Assembly (NCBI RefSeq): GCF_026210795.1
Contig: NC_089449.1
Span: 2,604,001 to 2,668,000 of the forward strand
Direction: 5' to 3'
DNA from: Rhizophagus irregularis
Lineage: Eukaryota; Glomeromycota; Glomeromycetes; Glomerales; Glomeraceae
Length of the DNA: 64,000 bases
A model generated the notes under the pieces. It ran no database searches and was not told the origin of the DNA. It worked only from the letters and a program-made list of their open reading frames with translations. Of the stretch, positions 1 through 10,580 are shown one piece after another. A program made the translations under genes and the position numbers. Numbering within the stretch: the first letter of the stretch is position 1; each line of letters opens with the position of its first letter.

Positions 1-217
1 GGTCCAAAAAAACCTCATTCAGGAGCAATTTTTACAAGTAGATCGTTAGCCTCTTTGATTTCCGCTACAAATTTATCATTGAATAATATGAATCGAGGTA
101 CAGTACACAACATATTACCTTTAATATTTCAAATTATAAATTTTTATTTTAACAAATAAATATTTAGAATACATAACAAAGGAACACTGTCTCGATATAA
201 GTATTAATCAATTATAA
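1..217 (+). CDS. 3' end of a kinase-type gene (C-terminal tail), partial
   Basis: Frame 1 is open from the window edge and encodes a tail with AIFTSRSLASLIS. A GT..AG intron spans 98-167, and splicing restores a codon reading EYITKEHCLDISINQL before TAA at 215-217. Tails of the form xYTSRxLxxLI ... EYxxKEHxxDI follow the kinase domain in many Rhizophagus TKL-like proteins; this is my recollection of the family. The catalytic domain would lie left of the window, so kinase identity is inferred from the tail alone. A second copy of the same tail begins immediately downstream, so the TAA may be a disabling mutation rather than the true end. Confidence 0.45.
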
Positions 218-667
218 TTTATACTAGTAAATCACTATCTCTAATTCCTGAATCAGAATCAATCAATTCATCTTCAAGAATTTCATTTGACATGAAACAA
301 GGTATGTACCATAAATAATAATATAGTATACAGTATATTGATAGATGATAAAAAATATTAAATTGATTTTAACTTTCTATTTAAATTCAAGAATACATTT
401 CAAAGGAATATGAGCTTGATATAAATAAAAATCAATGGTATTTTTATATTTATTCGTGATATTACAAAAATGAAATTTAGTTTATTTATATTAAATTTTA
501 GTTTATCGTTTCAAAGCTCTTCCAATATTTATCACTCAAATGTGATTTACCCTAGTAGACTGTTAAATCAATTGATTTCAACTGTAAATTCTTCTAAAAA
601 GCGTAATATTGAAGAATTAGAAATTGAAGTTCGAAATGATCGAAACAATGGTATGGAATTTAATTAA
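217..667 (+). pseudogene. Second copy of the kinase tail exons
   Basis: A second copy of the preceding tail reads IYTSKSLSLIPESESINSSS at 217-301. It has a donor GT at 302 and an acceptor before 392, and continues as EYISKEYELDINKNQW with matching codon phase. A further segment at about 502-658 reads NVIYPSRLLNQLIS and KKRNIEELEIEVRND, also tail-like, and ends at a GGTATG donor. The order and splice phases match the first copy, so this is an internal exon duplication. Whether it is still spliced into an upstream kinase transcript cannot be decided here. Confidence 0.4.
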
Positions 668-737
668 TATTAATTATAATACACAATGTTTTAATCTTAT
701 TGTTTTTAATCAATATAGGAAAACATATTAAAATCGA

Positions 738-923
738 ATCCCAGTAAAAAGTTCTTGTACCAAATATAGGCCAATTATGAAATGAGCCCATTCGGTATAA
801 AATTTGGCCATATTTATTTTAATTTTATCCCATTTATGGTCCAATTTTTCGTACCAAACGGGCTCATGTATAAATTCAATACAAACCTAATATGAATTCA
901 GTACAGGACTTTTTACTGGGAAT
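738..923. mobile_element. MITE of about 186 bp with TIR TCCCAGTAAAAAGT
   Basis: The left end reads TCCCAGTAAAAAGTTCTTGTAC and the right end is its near-exact reverse complement (one mismatch over about 22 bp). The inverted symmetry continues inward: GAGCCCATTCGGTA near 782 pairs with TACCAAACGGGCTC near 853. It has no coding capacity. No convincing target-site duplication is visible, so the superfamily is not assigned. Confidence 0.6.
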
Positions 924-1379
924 AACTTAAATTCAAATATGAAGTACCGACAGCATTACATTTTTTGGCGTATTTTTCTTACTTTTAAATATATATATCA
1001 TATCTTTTATTTATATGTATAAATTACTTTTAATTAAATAAACGTATAATACATTTATATAATAATTTATAATCATTTTTTAAGTATCCTCAAACTATAA
1101 GGAATTTACACTTTTAAATTTTGGAAAATATAATTAAGTTATTAAATCTAGCTTTTCAAATTTTAATCGACTTTATTGCATATATTAACCCAAAGATAAG
1201 ATTTTCTGGTAATTTTTATCTTTAAGGGGAAAAAATTTTAGTCGATCATCCCATTTTGACCAGATTTTCGCCAAAATTTTCCCATTCCATTTTTAAAAAT
1301 CACCACATGCACAGTTGCCGTGGATACGAAAAAAATTGCCTTTTTGGTAAAAAAGTCTCCAGTTAATCTTTATATTATT
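924..1379. other. A+T-rich spacer
   Basis: I see no gene, splice-bounded exon or inverted repeat of note here. Confidence 0.6.
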
Positions 1380-1380
1380 A

Positions 1381-1473
1381 TGTACTTGTACATGTACATG
1401 AACATGAACATGTACATGAACATGAACATGAACATGAACATGAACATGTACAGTACATGTACATGTACAGAGA
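1381..1473. repeat. CATGAA / CATGTA hexanucleotide microsatellite
   Basis: This is a run of about 15 hexamers alternating ACATGA and ACATGT. Both strands appear open (MNMNMYMNM on plus, HVHVHVHV on minus) only because the repeat has no stops; neither reading is a credible protein. Confidence 0.9.
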
Positions 1474-1589
1474 AAGTGAACATTCACTATGGAAACTTTT
1501 TGCGCTGAGTTTAACTGTGCTGCTCAAAAAGAATGTTAACTTGACAGATCATGAAATAGTATGTTGATCATTTTTTATTAAAATGTGAA

Positions 1590-2520
1590 AAAAAAAATTT
1601 TTTTTTTAATCAAAAACGTCAAAAATTTGACGTTTTTGTGATTGAAAAATAAAAAAAAAATTGATTTTTTTTAATCAAAACGTCAGACTTGACGTTTTTG
1701 TGATTGAAAAATCAAAATTAATTGATTTTTTTAATCAAAAACGTCAAAATAATTGATTTTTTTAATCAACTTGACGTTTTTGTGATTAAAAAATCAAAAA
1801 AAAAAATGATTTTTTTAATCAAAAACGTCAGACTTGACGTTTCTGTGATTAAAAAATCAAAAAAAATGATTTTTTAATCAAAAACGTCAGACTTGACGTT
1901 TCTGTGATTAAAAAATCAAAAAAAAATGATTTTTTTAATCAAAAACGTCAGACTTGACGTTTCTGTGATTAAAAAATCAAAAAAAAATGATTTTTTAATC
2001 AAAAACGTCAGACTTGACGTTTCTGTGATTAAAAAATCAAAAAAAAATGATTTTTTTAATCAAAAACGTCAGACTTGACGTTTCTGTGATTAAAAAATCA
2101 AAAAAAAAATGATTTTTTTAATCAAAAACGTCAGACTTGACGTTTCTGTGATTAAAAAATCAAAAAAAAAATGATTTTTTTAATCAAAAACGTCAGACTT
2201 GACGTTTTTGTGATTAAAAAATCAAAAAAAAATGATTTTTTTTAATCAAAAGTCTGATGATTTTGTAATTAAAATCAAAAAAAATTTGATTTTTATTAGC
2301 TGAAAATGTAAGACTTGACGTTTTTGTTATTAAAAATCAAGGAAATTTGATTTTTATTAGCTGAAAACATCATACTTGACGTTTTTGTTATTAAAAATCA
2401 AAGAAATTTGATTTTTATTAGCTGAAAACATCATACTTGACGTTTTTGTTATTAAAAATCAAGGAAATTTTGATTTTTATTAGCTAAAAACATCATACTT
2501 GACGTTTTTGTTAGCTAAAA
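1590..2520. repeat. 60-bp minisatellite with palindromic units
   Basis: There are about 15 tandem units. The core is AACGTCAGACTTGACGTT flanked by TTAATCAAAA and its complement, so each unit is a self-complementary hairpin. The GACTTGACGT core recurs at about 1831, 1890, 1951, 2011, 2072, 2134 and 2196, that is every 59-62 bp. Units before 1750 and after 2220 are degenerate. The length differences are mainly in the A and T runs. Confidence 0.9.
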
Positions 2521-2530
2521 ATCAAAAAAA

Positions 2531-3967
2531 TAGTGTACTTTTGTAAAAGTATACTAATAAATTAATAAAAGATTTTTTTATAACAATAGATTATGTTTAG
2601 TGAGATTTATAAAAAAATTTAATGAGACTTTTTTTTAATAATAGTTTGGTATAAAAAAATTTTCTAGGATTTTTTTTTTTAATAATATAATGGTATAGTA
2701 CAATAGATAGATATAATAAAATTTTCTGGGATTTATTTTAATAACAATAGGTATGATAAAATTTTTGGGTATTTTTTTTTTAATATTAAACAATAGATTG
2801 GTATTATAGTACAATAGATTTATTTAATAAGTTTTTTGTGATTTTTTTAATAACAATAAATTGGTAATAACAATTATTAACTTATTAAGTTAATAATTGT
2901 TTTTTAGTAAAATTTTTTCCAGTAATACTAATACTACTAATAGGTAATAGATAACTTAATAAACTTTTATAAAATAGATTAAGATATATAAAAAAAATTT
3001 GAGATTTTTTTAACAATAGATTGGTACAATGAATAGATATAAAAAAATTTTCTGAATTTTTTTTTTTAATAATAGATTGATATAAATATATTTTCTGAAC
3101 TTTTTTTTTAACAATAGAGTCATTAGATCAATATAAAAAATTTTTTGATAACAACAGATTGGTATGTTATAACTTATAATGGATAGATATAAAGAATTTT
3201 CTAAGGTTTTTTATTAATACAATAGATCAGTTTCTAGAATTTTTTATGACAAATTAATTGGTATAGTACAAAAGATACTAGGTATAAAATTTCTTGGGAT
3301 TTATTTTAATAACAATAGGTATGATAAAATTTTTGGTGACTTTTTTTTAATAACAATAGATTGGTAATAGACAATTATTACTGCGACTAGTAATTATTGA
3401 AAACCAATCTGATTTGCCAATTCATTATCAGTTCAGTTTTTAATGTTTTTGCAACATTTTTTATTGTCTATTACCAATCTATTGTTATTAAAAAAAAACA
3501 CAAAAAATTTTATTAAATCTATCCATTGTACTATACCATCCATTGTACTATGATACCAATCTATTATTGTTATTAAAAAAAATAATCACCAAAAATTTAG
3601 CATACCTATTGTTATTAATATAAATCTCAGAAAATTTTATTATATCTATCTATTGTACTATACCATTAAAAAAATCTTGGAAAATTTTTTTATTAACCTT
3701 ATTAAATGTTATCTATTGTTTTATTTATACTACTTATCAGTAATATTAGTGTTACTGTGAACTATAGAAAAAATCTTACTAAAAACAATTATTAACTTCA
3801 GTTAATAAGTTAATTGTCTATTACCAATATATTGTTATTAAAAAAAAATCATAGAAAATTTTTTTATAAATCTCACTAACACAATCTATTGTTATAAAAA
3901 AATCTTTTATAAATTTATTAGTATACTTTCAAAAATAAACTCACTTACTATATCCAAAAGTACACTA
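2531..3967. mobile_element. Fold-back element, 1.44 kb, with long imperfect inverted arms
   Basis: The outer ends are TAGTGTACTTTTG at 2531 and its exact reverse complement at 3955-3967. Arms of roughly 500-850 bp are reverse complements of each other. For example, the block around 2576-2620 pairs with 3857-3905, and the 2865-2950 block pairs with 3700-3815. The loop is around 3385-3464. No ORF and no clear target-site duplication are present. The element abuts the minisatellite on its left, so the two may form one unit. Confidence 0.7.
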
Positions 3968-4320
3968 GTTTATAATAATGAGACTTTATTTAATACTTCT
4001 TAATTATTATTGCAATTGGTAGTTTTTTATTATACATACAATATATACAAATAGCCAAATATACAAAATGAATACAATTATTCTCAAAAATAATTGTATA
4101 ATTTTTATAAGGCCTATATAGTAAATACTTGAATTCATTGGATTTTAGATAAATTGCTAAAGGAAACTGATATTTGCACTTTATGCATTTGTGAAATACC
4201 TCATAAAGTCACAAATATGAACAAGTCAATCGGATATTGAAAAATTTAATTCTATCATATATAAAATAAAATTAACTTAATACATTGATTTAATAAGATT
4301 GGATTTAATAAGGACAAATA
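3968..4320. other. A+T-rich spacer
   Basis: I see no gene or clear repeat in this stretch. Confidence 0.5.
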
Positions 4321-4329
4321 AACTTGGAA

Positions 4330-4411
4330 TCATTCATATTGATAGATTGTTAACTTCAAATCATCACTTATTAGTTCATCTTTGACAACTTCATTCAATA
4401 CAAACCAAGGT
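4330..4411 (+). pseudogene. Isolated kinase-tail exon relic
   Basis: The segment at about 4374-4410 reads SSSLTTSFNTNQ directly before a GGTAGC donor. This matches the exon end of the duplicated kinase tail at 217-301 (SSSRISFDMKQ before GGTATG). The upstream part is out of frame (DRLLTSNHHLL in another frame), so at least one frameshift separates them. It is a third, more decayed tail copy. Confidence 0.35.
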
Positions 4412-5044
4412 AGCATTGCTTTATTTTTCTTAGCCCTTTAACTATTCTTATTTCATATTTTAAAAACATTAATTGATAAAGTTGAATTAATTATATACTT
4501 TTCATTCAAGACTAGTCCTGGAGGTACAAGTACCCCATTTACAGGCCAAAAGATTAACCATTTAAAGAACTGGAACATAAGTTTGAAATTTTGTCTACAG
4601 TTAAACCTCATTAAAGAGATATCTTAGAAACCTTGCATATGATACCCACCCTCAAGATGATTTATTTTTGTTTTATGCAAAGCTTTTAAGCTTTGTAATG
4701 AATTTGGAACTTTTTATTTGATGAAGCAGAGCAACAGGAAATCATAGTGAAAATATTATGTGAAGATTTATGGAAGGTGTAAAAGTGAAATTTGTAATGA
4801 AAAAAAGTAAAGAGAAATAAAAGAGAATAGAAAGTGAGATCTTATATAGAGAAAAGGTGTGACTTGAAGAACACATTAAGATCAAGCAAAATAAAATTAT
4901 CATGAAAAGATTTGGTGAATAACCCATGTGAAGAAATTTATGGAAAAAGAAAATTTTATTTTTAGAATAAAGAGAAAATATGTTAAAATAGTAATATGCA
5001 TTATTAATTTAAGAAGTTAAAAAAAATTAATCTGGTAAAACATT
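4412..5044. other. A+T-rich spacer next to the hAT insertion
   Basis: There are no ORFs with coding character, only short A+T-driven frames. The last bases before the transposon are the left target-site copy. Confidence 0.5.
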
Positions 5045-5069
5045 AATATAGTCAGGGTTGTCCAAATGT

Positions 5070-5232
5070 GGTGTACGAGCCAAATCTTCGTACAAGTACA
5101 GTACTCGTACATTGTACGACGTACTCAGTACAATTTAGTACAGTTGCATTTTGATGAGGTCGTACACTGTACGAATGTACTTCGTACAATTTTCGTACAA
5201 TTTCGTACAATTTTCGTACATTCGTACAGAAT
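5070..5232. repeat. Left subterminal GTACA repeats of the outer hAT
   Basis: Many copies of TTCGTACA, GTACAGTA and TCGTACAATT occur in both orientations. The right end of the same element carries matching motifs. Such clusters are typical transposase-binding regions in hAT elements. The 87-residue ORF running through this repeat is not a gene. Confidence 0.75.
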
Positions 5233-6220
5233 TTTTTTTTTTGTTTATTATATTTTATCTCCGATTTTCCAAACTACTATTTTATTTTATTTTTTTCTAA
5301 CTATTTTTTTATTATTCCCGTATCAATAATGAACTATATTTTATTTTTGTACTATCTGTTTTAACATAATAAATTAATTATCTTCGCTGCTGATTTAAAA
5401 AGTTTAAATAAGAAAGAAAAAATATAATTATTCTAATTGTTCAAAATATATTAATGATATATTTCATAAGTTGTAACTGAAGGTAATTTTTGAGTTAGAT
5501 TTTATTTTTTTAATAATTATTAAAGAAATTATATTAATGTCATTTCTTTTTCTTTTTTAAGAACGTGAGATAACAAATTAGCCACATTAACTACCATTTA
5601 TTAAGAAGATGAATTAAAAAAAAATTAATTGATACTTGCCTCTAAAGATCTGAAGAACTGACTGCTTATGAAATAAAAAAATAAAGTTCAGCTCACTAAT
5701 AATATTTATTCATTTGGTTTAAGAAAATCCAATGTTATAATAGGTGAGATATAATTCTAAGGTAAATACGAATGATGGAGTGCAAAGTTATATTACTTAT
5801 ATATTTCTTTAATATTTATTTAAAGAAATTGCATTAATTATTGTTTAATGTTATACTAGCTCTCAGATTCTGAGATATATGTGGATGTTTGAAGGTAAAT
5901 TGTAATAGGTTGGGCCATTTGGACGTGGAAGAATACTTTTTTTAATATTAAATTAAAAAATAATACTGAACGGTTTTTTTCATTTTTTTTAGTAACAGAT
6001 GGGATGGAATTTAAGATTGTTCATTTGAACGAAGTATCTTGAAAAAAAAAAATTTAAATGATTTTTTTTATTTGAACCAAAGATGCAAGACGCAAAGTAA
6101 TAAATGATAAGAATGCATATATTTATTTATCGTATCTCATGTATCATACTATTTATGGTAATACGCATTATTTTATATATGACGATAATCATGATTTACA
6201 TCTTTTTTTTAACTTTCGTA
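5233..6220. other. 5' noncoding part of the outer hAT
   Basis: This is A+T-rich leader DNA between the subterminal repeats and the transposase start. The open frame from 6104 to 6220 encodes a hydrophobic isoleucine-rich stretch unlike the start of related transposases and is probably not translated. Confidence 0.5.
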
Positions 6221-8269
6221 ATGGTTCAAAGCTTGAAAAATTATATCGTTAAAACAAATAAAAAGAGCGGAAACAACAATTTATGTTATTGTAAAGCATG
6301 TTTTACAAAGCTTGGCGAAAATAGTTTGGAGCTAAAAACAATTATAGATAAAACTGAAAGGTTGATTACTCATTTCAAAAATTGTAGAAACTTTCATGAT
6401 GCGTATGATAATGATGAAAAAAGTAAAGTATTTGCTCTTGCCATGAAAAAGAGTAATTTAATGGAAGTAAATACGAATGATTCATCCAATCAACAACTAT
6501 TATTACGAAGAGATTCAGTTTCATCCCGCTCTTCTTTATCTTCCCTTCCATCCCAATGGTCAAATCATGGACCTTTAGATAAATGGATTTGCCGGCCTCT
6601 TTCAACTGCAGAAAATCAAAAATTCCATCATCTGATATTACGAGTTACTATTTCTTGTGGATTTCCGTTGAATTGGGTAAATAATTCAGAAGTTATTGAA
6701 TTATTTAAATTTCTTAATCCAGAAATCAAATTACCAGATCGAAAAACTTTATCTAATAAAATTTTGGGTGATGCAGTTGAAGAGCTTGATAAGACAATGC
6801 TAGAAAAATTGAAATTAGATCGGATAGGAGTTACGATGTCTTTTGATGGTTGGACAAATGTTCGTGAACAGGAATTGATGGGAACTGTGCTCGTAACATC
6901 TGATGGGCAACCTTTTGCATGGCAAGCTAAAGATATAAGTTGTGAGCGTGCAACAACTACTGAAGTTATGTCTAAAACTGAAGGAATGATATCTGAAATA
7001 AACAAGATGAAAATAACACTTTTAGCTATTGTTACAGATAGTGCACCTGCTTACAATGCTGCACGGTACGTAAATAATTATTTAATTAATAAATACTTTT
7101 AAATGCTTTACTATATTTTACTAATTTTATTAAATTAAAATTTTAGAAAAAGACTTCGAATTCAATATCGTAATATTGTTTTTTTGCCTTGTTTCGCTCA
7201 TCAGATAAATTTGTGTGTTGGGGATATCTTTAAGGCATTACCAGATTTTAAATTAACATCGGATCAAGCACTAAAGTTAGCGGCTTATTTTAAAAATGCA
7301 AATCACAAATATTTTATAGGTCAACTTCGAAACATTCAAAAGGAAATATATGGAAAATACATTCAGCCTGCAATTCCTGGAGATACCAGGTGGAACAGTT
7401 ATCTTAATTGCTGTCAAAGTTTAATTTCAACTAAGGAAGCTTTGCGTGTAAGAAATTTTCTTTTTTAATAAATCTTTACTAGTAATATAATATATATTAT
7501 TTATATTAAATAATTTTTTATTTATAGTCTTTAGCTGCAAAATTTGAGCCATCTATTTCTTCAAAACGACATCGAGCAACTGAACCATTAGCAATATCAC
7601 GAGAAATTTATTCTATAATTATGGATGACACTTTTTGGGAATTGTTAACAACTTTAGAATTTCTTTTAGATCCTTATTGTCATGTCCTTAATATCTTGCA
7701 AACTGATAAAGCAAGATTACATGAAGTCTTGCATTGTTTTGCTTATTTATATCAATTTTGGAAAGAATTTCCAGATGATGATATGGCTGATGAAATTCTA
7801 TTACGATTACAGAAAAGATGGGAGATGTGGGAGCAACCAATTCTCATACTATCCTGGTTACTTCATCCTACATACAAAATGAAATATTTTCTAATGCCCT
7901 CAAAATCAAAAATTAGTTATTTACACATGGGAAAATGGCTAGTTTACTATTATAAAGCTTGGACTGGTCATAATCCTGAATCTATTCTTACAGAATTTGA
8001 TGATTTTTCGCAAGGAATTAAATATCCTTTTGATGAAGCATCTGTTGCTCAATTTAAAGGTAATATTCACAAATATTGGGGTTGGGTTCGTGATGCTTAC
8101 CCAGAAATTGGAACTGTCGCGGCGCATATGTTTGGCATTTGTGTTAATGCAGCATCAGTAGAGCGATTATGGAGTAGTATGGGATTCTTTCATACAAAAA
8201 ATAGAAATAGATTAAAGGTAAATTTATATTATACCGTAATTACATTAAATTAATTAGAGCTCCGAATGG

Positions 8270-8400
8270 GTAAAGGTCAATTCGGGTGACCCGCCAGGTT
8301 GACCCGAAATATTCAGGTCGGGTCATCAAATTCTGACCCGGCATCGGGTCAGATTACAGGTTTGACCCGACCTGATTAACCCGTTAACCCGTTGATAAAA
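8270..8400. repeat. Left subterminal GGGTCAGGTTGACCCG repeats of the inner hAT
   Basis: GACCCG, CGGGTC and CAGGT motifs occur in both orientations in a G+C island within A+T-rich DNA. The same motifs recur near the right end. They are probable transposase-binding sites. Confidence 0.75.
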
Positions 8401-8579
8401 TAATTTTTTATTATGCATATAATTAATATCTAATATATTTAAATTAATTAAAATATTTATTTAAAAAACTTGGATAAGTTATAACTTTATTATTAAATAA
8501 TTTCATATAATATACATTGAAATTTTGCTCTGTAACGTTCACAACAAATCTATGCTATCATATCGATCACCTCCCCTAG

Positions 8580-9110
8580 GTATCACTACAAACAAAAATA
8601 AAAGAAACGTTAAAAACGTTTCTTTAAAAAATATTTACACCTGTCTGTAGAGTCATTTTCACCAAGATCTAAGCTATAGAAAAAAAAATGTTTCATTGGA
8701 AACATTTCTTATACATTTATTTGTTAGAACATTTTTTTAATACACAGAAAAAACACACCTTTTCGAAGTCTCAGTTCGTCCAGTTCCAAGCCAGCATCCT
8801 CGTAATAAAAAAAGAAACCAATTTTTTCATTTTCTTTATTGAAATAATTATTTCTTTATTTTTTTTTTATTTCATTTTTTAATTAATTAATCAAAAGTAT
8901 GGTTCGTCCAATTCTAAGAAGCTGGCGCCCCTATATAGAAAAAAAAGAAACGTTTCATTAGAAACGTTTTTAGACATTTTAAAAAAAATTTAAAAGAACC
9001 TACCTTTTTGAAAGGTTTGTTCATTCAACTCCAAGCAGGTGACCACGCATTGCAATAGAAAAAAGAAAAGAAGTGTTTTGTTAAAACATTTTTTGAAAGC
9101 AAAAAAAAAA
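8580..9110. repeat. Recurrent AAACGTTTC hairpin units in the inner hAT leader
   Basis: Short palindromic hairpins of the type GAAACGTTTCATTAGAAACG recur at about 8609, 8689, 8948 and 9073. Each is followed within 100-150 bp by a GTTCGTCCAATTCCAAG-like motif (about 8776, 8902 and 9018). These are degenerate direct repeats of 120-260 bp with no coding potential. Confidence 0.55.
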
Positions 9111-9479
9111 GACACCTGAAAGTTTAACTAAATTCGTAATAAAAGATCATTTTTAACATCATAAGTATGGTACTAACTATACTTGGTATAGATAGGATGC
9201 ACGGACTTGGAGATCGATAAATTTTATCAATCATTTTTTTTATTTCGTTTTATTTTTTTTAGAAAAATGGTTTAATTATTTTTAATTTTTTTTTTTATAT
9301 TTATTTTTTATCACTTGTTTAAACCGAAACTTTCTATAATTATTTATTTTGTTTTTTTTCAATAAATTTTATTTTGTTAAGCCGGCGGAAAAGAAATGGC
9401 AAAAAAAATTTTATTTTTTTATTTTTTTTTTAAAGAAAGGGTTTAAGTACTACAGGACTATGTAAAAACACATTATATG

Positions 9480-9900
9480 AAACCAAAATCTCCCAAATTA
9501 GGTGAGAGTTGGGCGTGGGGAGCAGGATTTAGGGAACGTTAGTGAAATTTTACTAACATTCCTTTTGATTTTTTTTTATCGTGTAGGTACCAACTGGATA
9601 CCTTATTAGATATTGGACTTCAGAACTTGAGATCAGTTTCAATGAAAGGTAGGAATTAAGGAGTGTGATTTAGGGAATGTTAGTAAACTATATTAGCATT
9701 TCTTTTATCTTTTTTTTTCATTTGTAGGTACAGTACCTGAATAACTGGACGCAGATTTTGGCTTAAATTTCGGAATAGATGGTAGGTATTGGGAATTGGG
9801 AGTTAGGGGACGTTAATAAGACCATTGTTAACATTTCTTTCATTTTTTTAACTGTAGGCTCCTGCCTGAATACCTTGGACTGGATAAAAGGTCTAGGATT
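9480..9900 (+). repeat. Three degenerate 135-140-bp repeats with splice-site-like ends
   Basis: The core TTAGGGAACGTTAGTGAA recurs, degenerate, at about 9530, 9671 and 9804. In each unit a GGTGAG/GGTAGG motif precedes the core, and a pyrimidine tract ending GTAG (GTGTAG, TTGTAG, CTGTAG) follows it, so each resembles a short intron. A short stretch reading CCTGAATA..CTGGA follows. They may be 5' leader introns of the inner transposase gene; this is inference. Confidence 0.5.
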
Positions 9901-10580
9901 AAAGGGTGACATTACTTGGTACGTTGCAATGGGAGACTTGGTTGGGATTAACTTAAATAAACGTTTTAATGTTTTATTTTTTTTTCTTTATAGAAAATAG
10001 TGACGCGTCCAATATGTCTTCAGGATTATCAGATGAGGTTAATCGAAAATTTTTAACATTAATGTTTTATTTTATAGGTAATAAATCACTCGATCTGAAT
10101 TTGTTATTTTATTATATAGATTATTTTTATTTTAAATGTTGATAATTTATTTAATATCGAATTTTTTTTCTTAAAAAAAAATGCATAAATAAATAATAAA
10201 TTTGGTTAGGTCAATGTTTGTTTGTGTATCTAAAAATCAGTCTATTATTACAATATTACATTTAAAATTTTAAATGAACTAAATTGCCGTGTCTTAGTAA
10301 TACGATTAGTATATAATTTTTTTTTTTAGCGTTAATAAATTCCTTTTTTTTTAATTAATAATTTACCACGATTTAACCATGAGAAATCATGTATATATTA
10401 TTTAATAAAGTATGTATATGTTCATGTAATGTCAAGTTTATGTAATATCCCCTGATTTCTAACTTAAAAAGCGTAGTCTCATTTTTATTTATGTAAATAT
10501 GATGTAATTTATCCGATTTACTTCAAACCTAATAAAGATCATTTTTTTTTTAAAAAAAAAATCAATTTTATGTTAAAAAA

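Noticed and set aside
1293-1508. Overlapping ORFs on both strands across the CATGAA repeat
   Set aside because: Repeat without stop codons in these frames; the peptides are pure dipeptide repeats with no flanking gene structure.
1617-2500. CRISPR-like array
   Set aside because: Units are contiguous palindromes without distinct spacers, in a eukaryotic context.
6104-6220. Upstream ATG extension of the outer hAT transposase
   Set aside because: Encodes an isoleucine-rich hydrophobic segment unlike transposase N-termini; the ATG at 6221 directly precedes recognisable sequence.
6628-7005. 125-residue minus-strand ORF
   Set aside because: Antisense of the first exon of the outer transposase.
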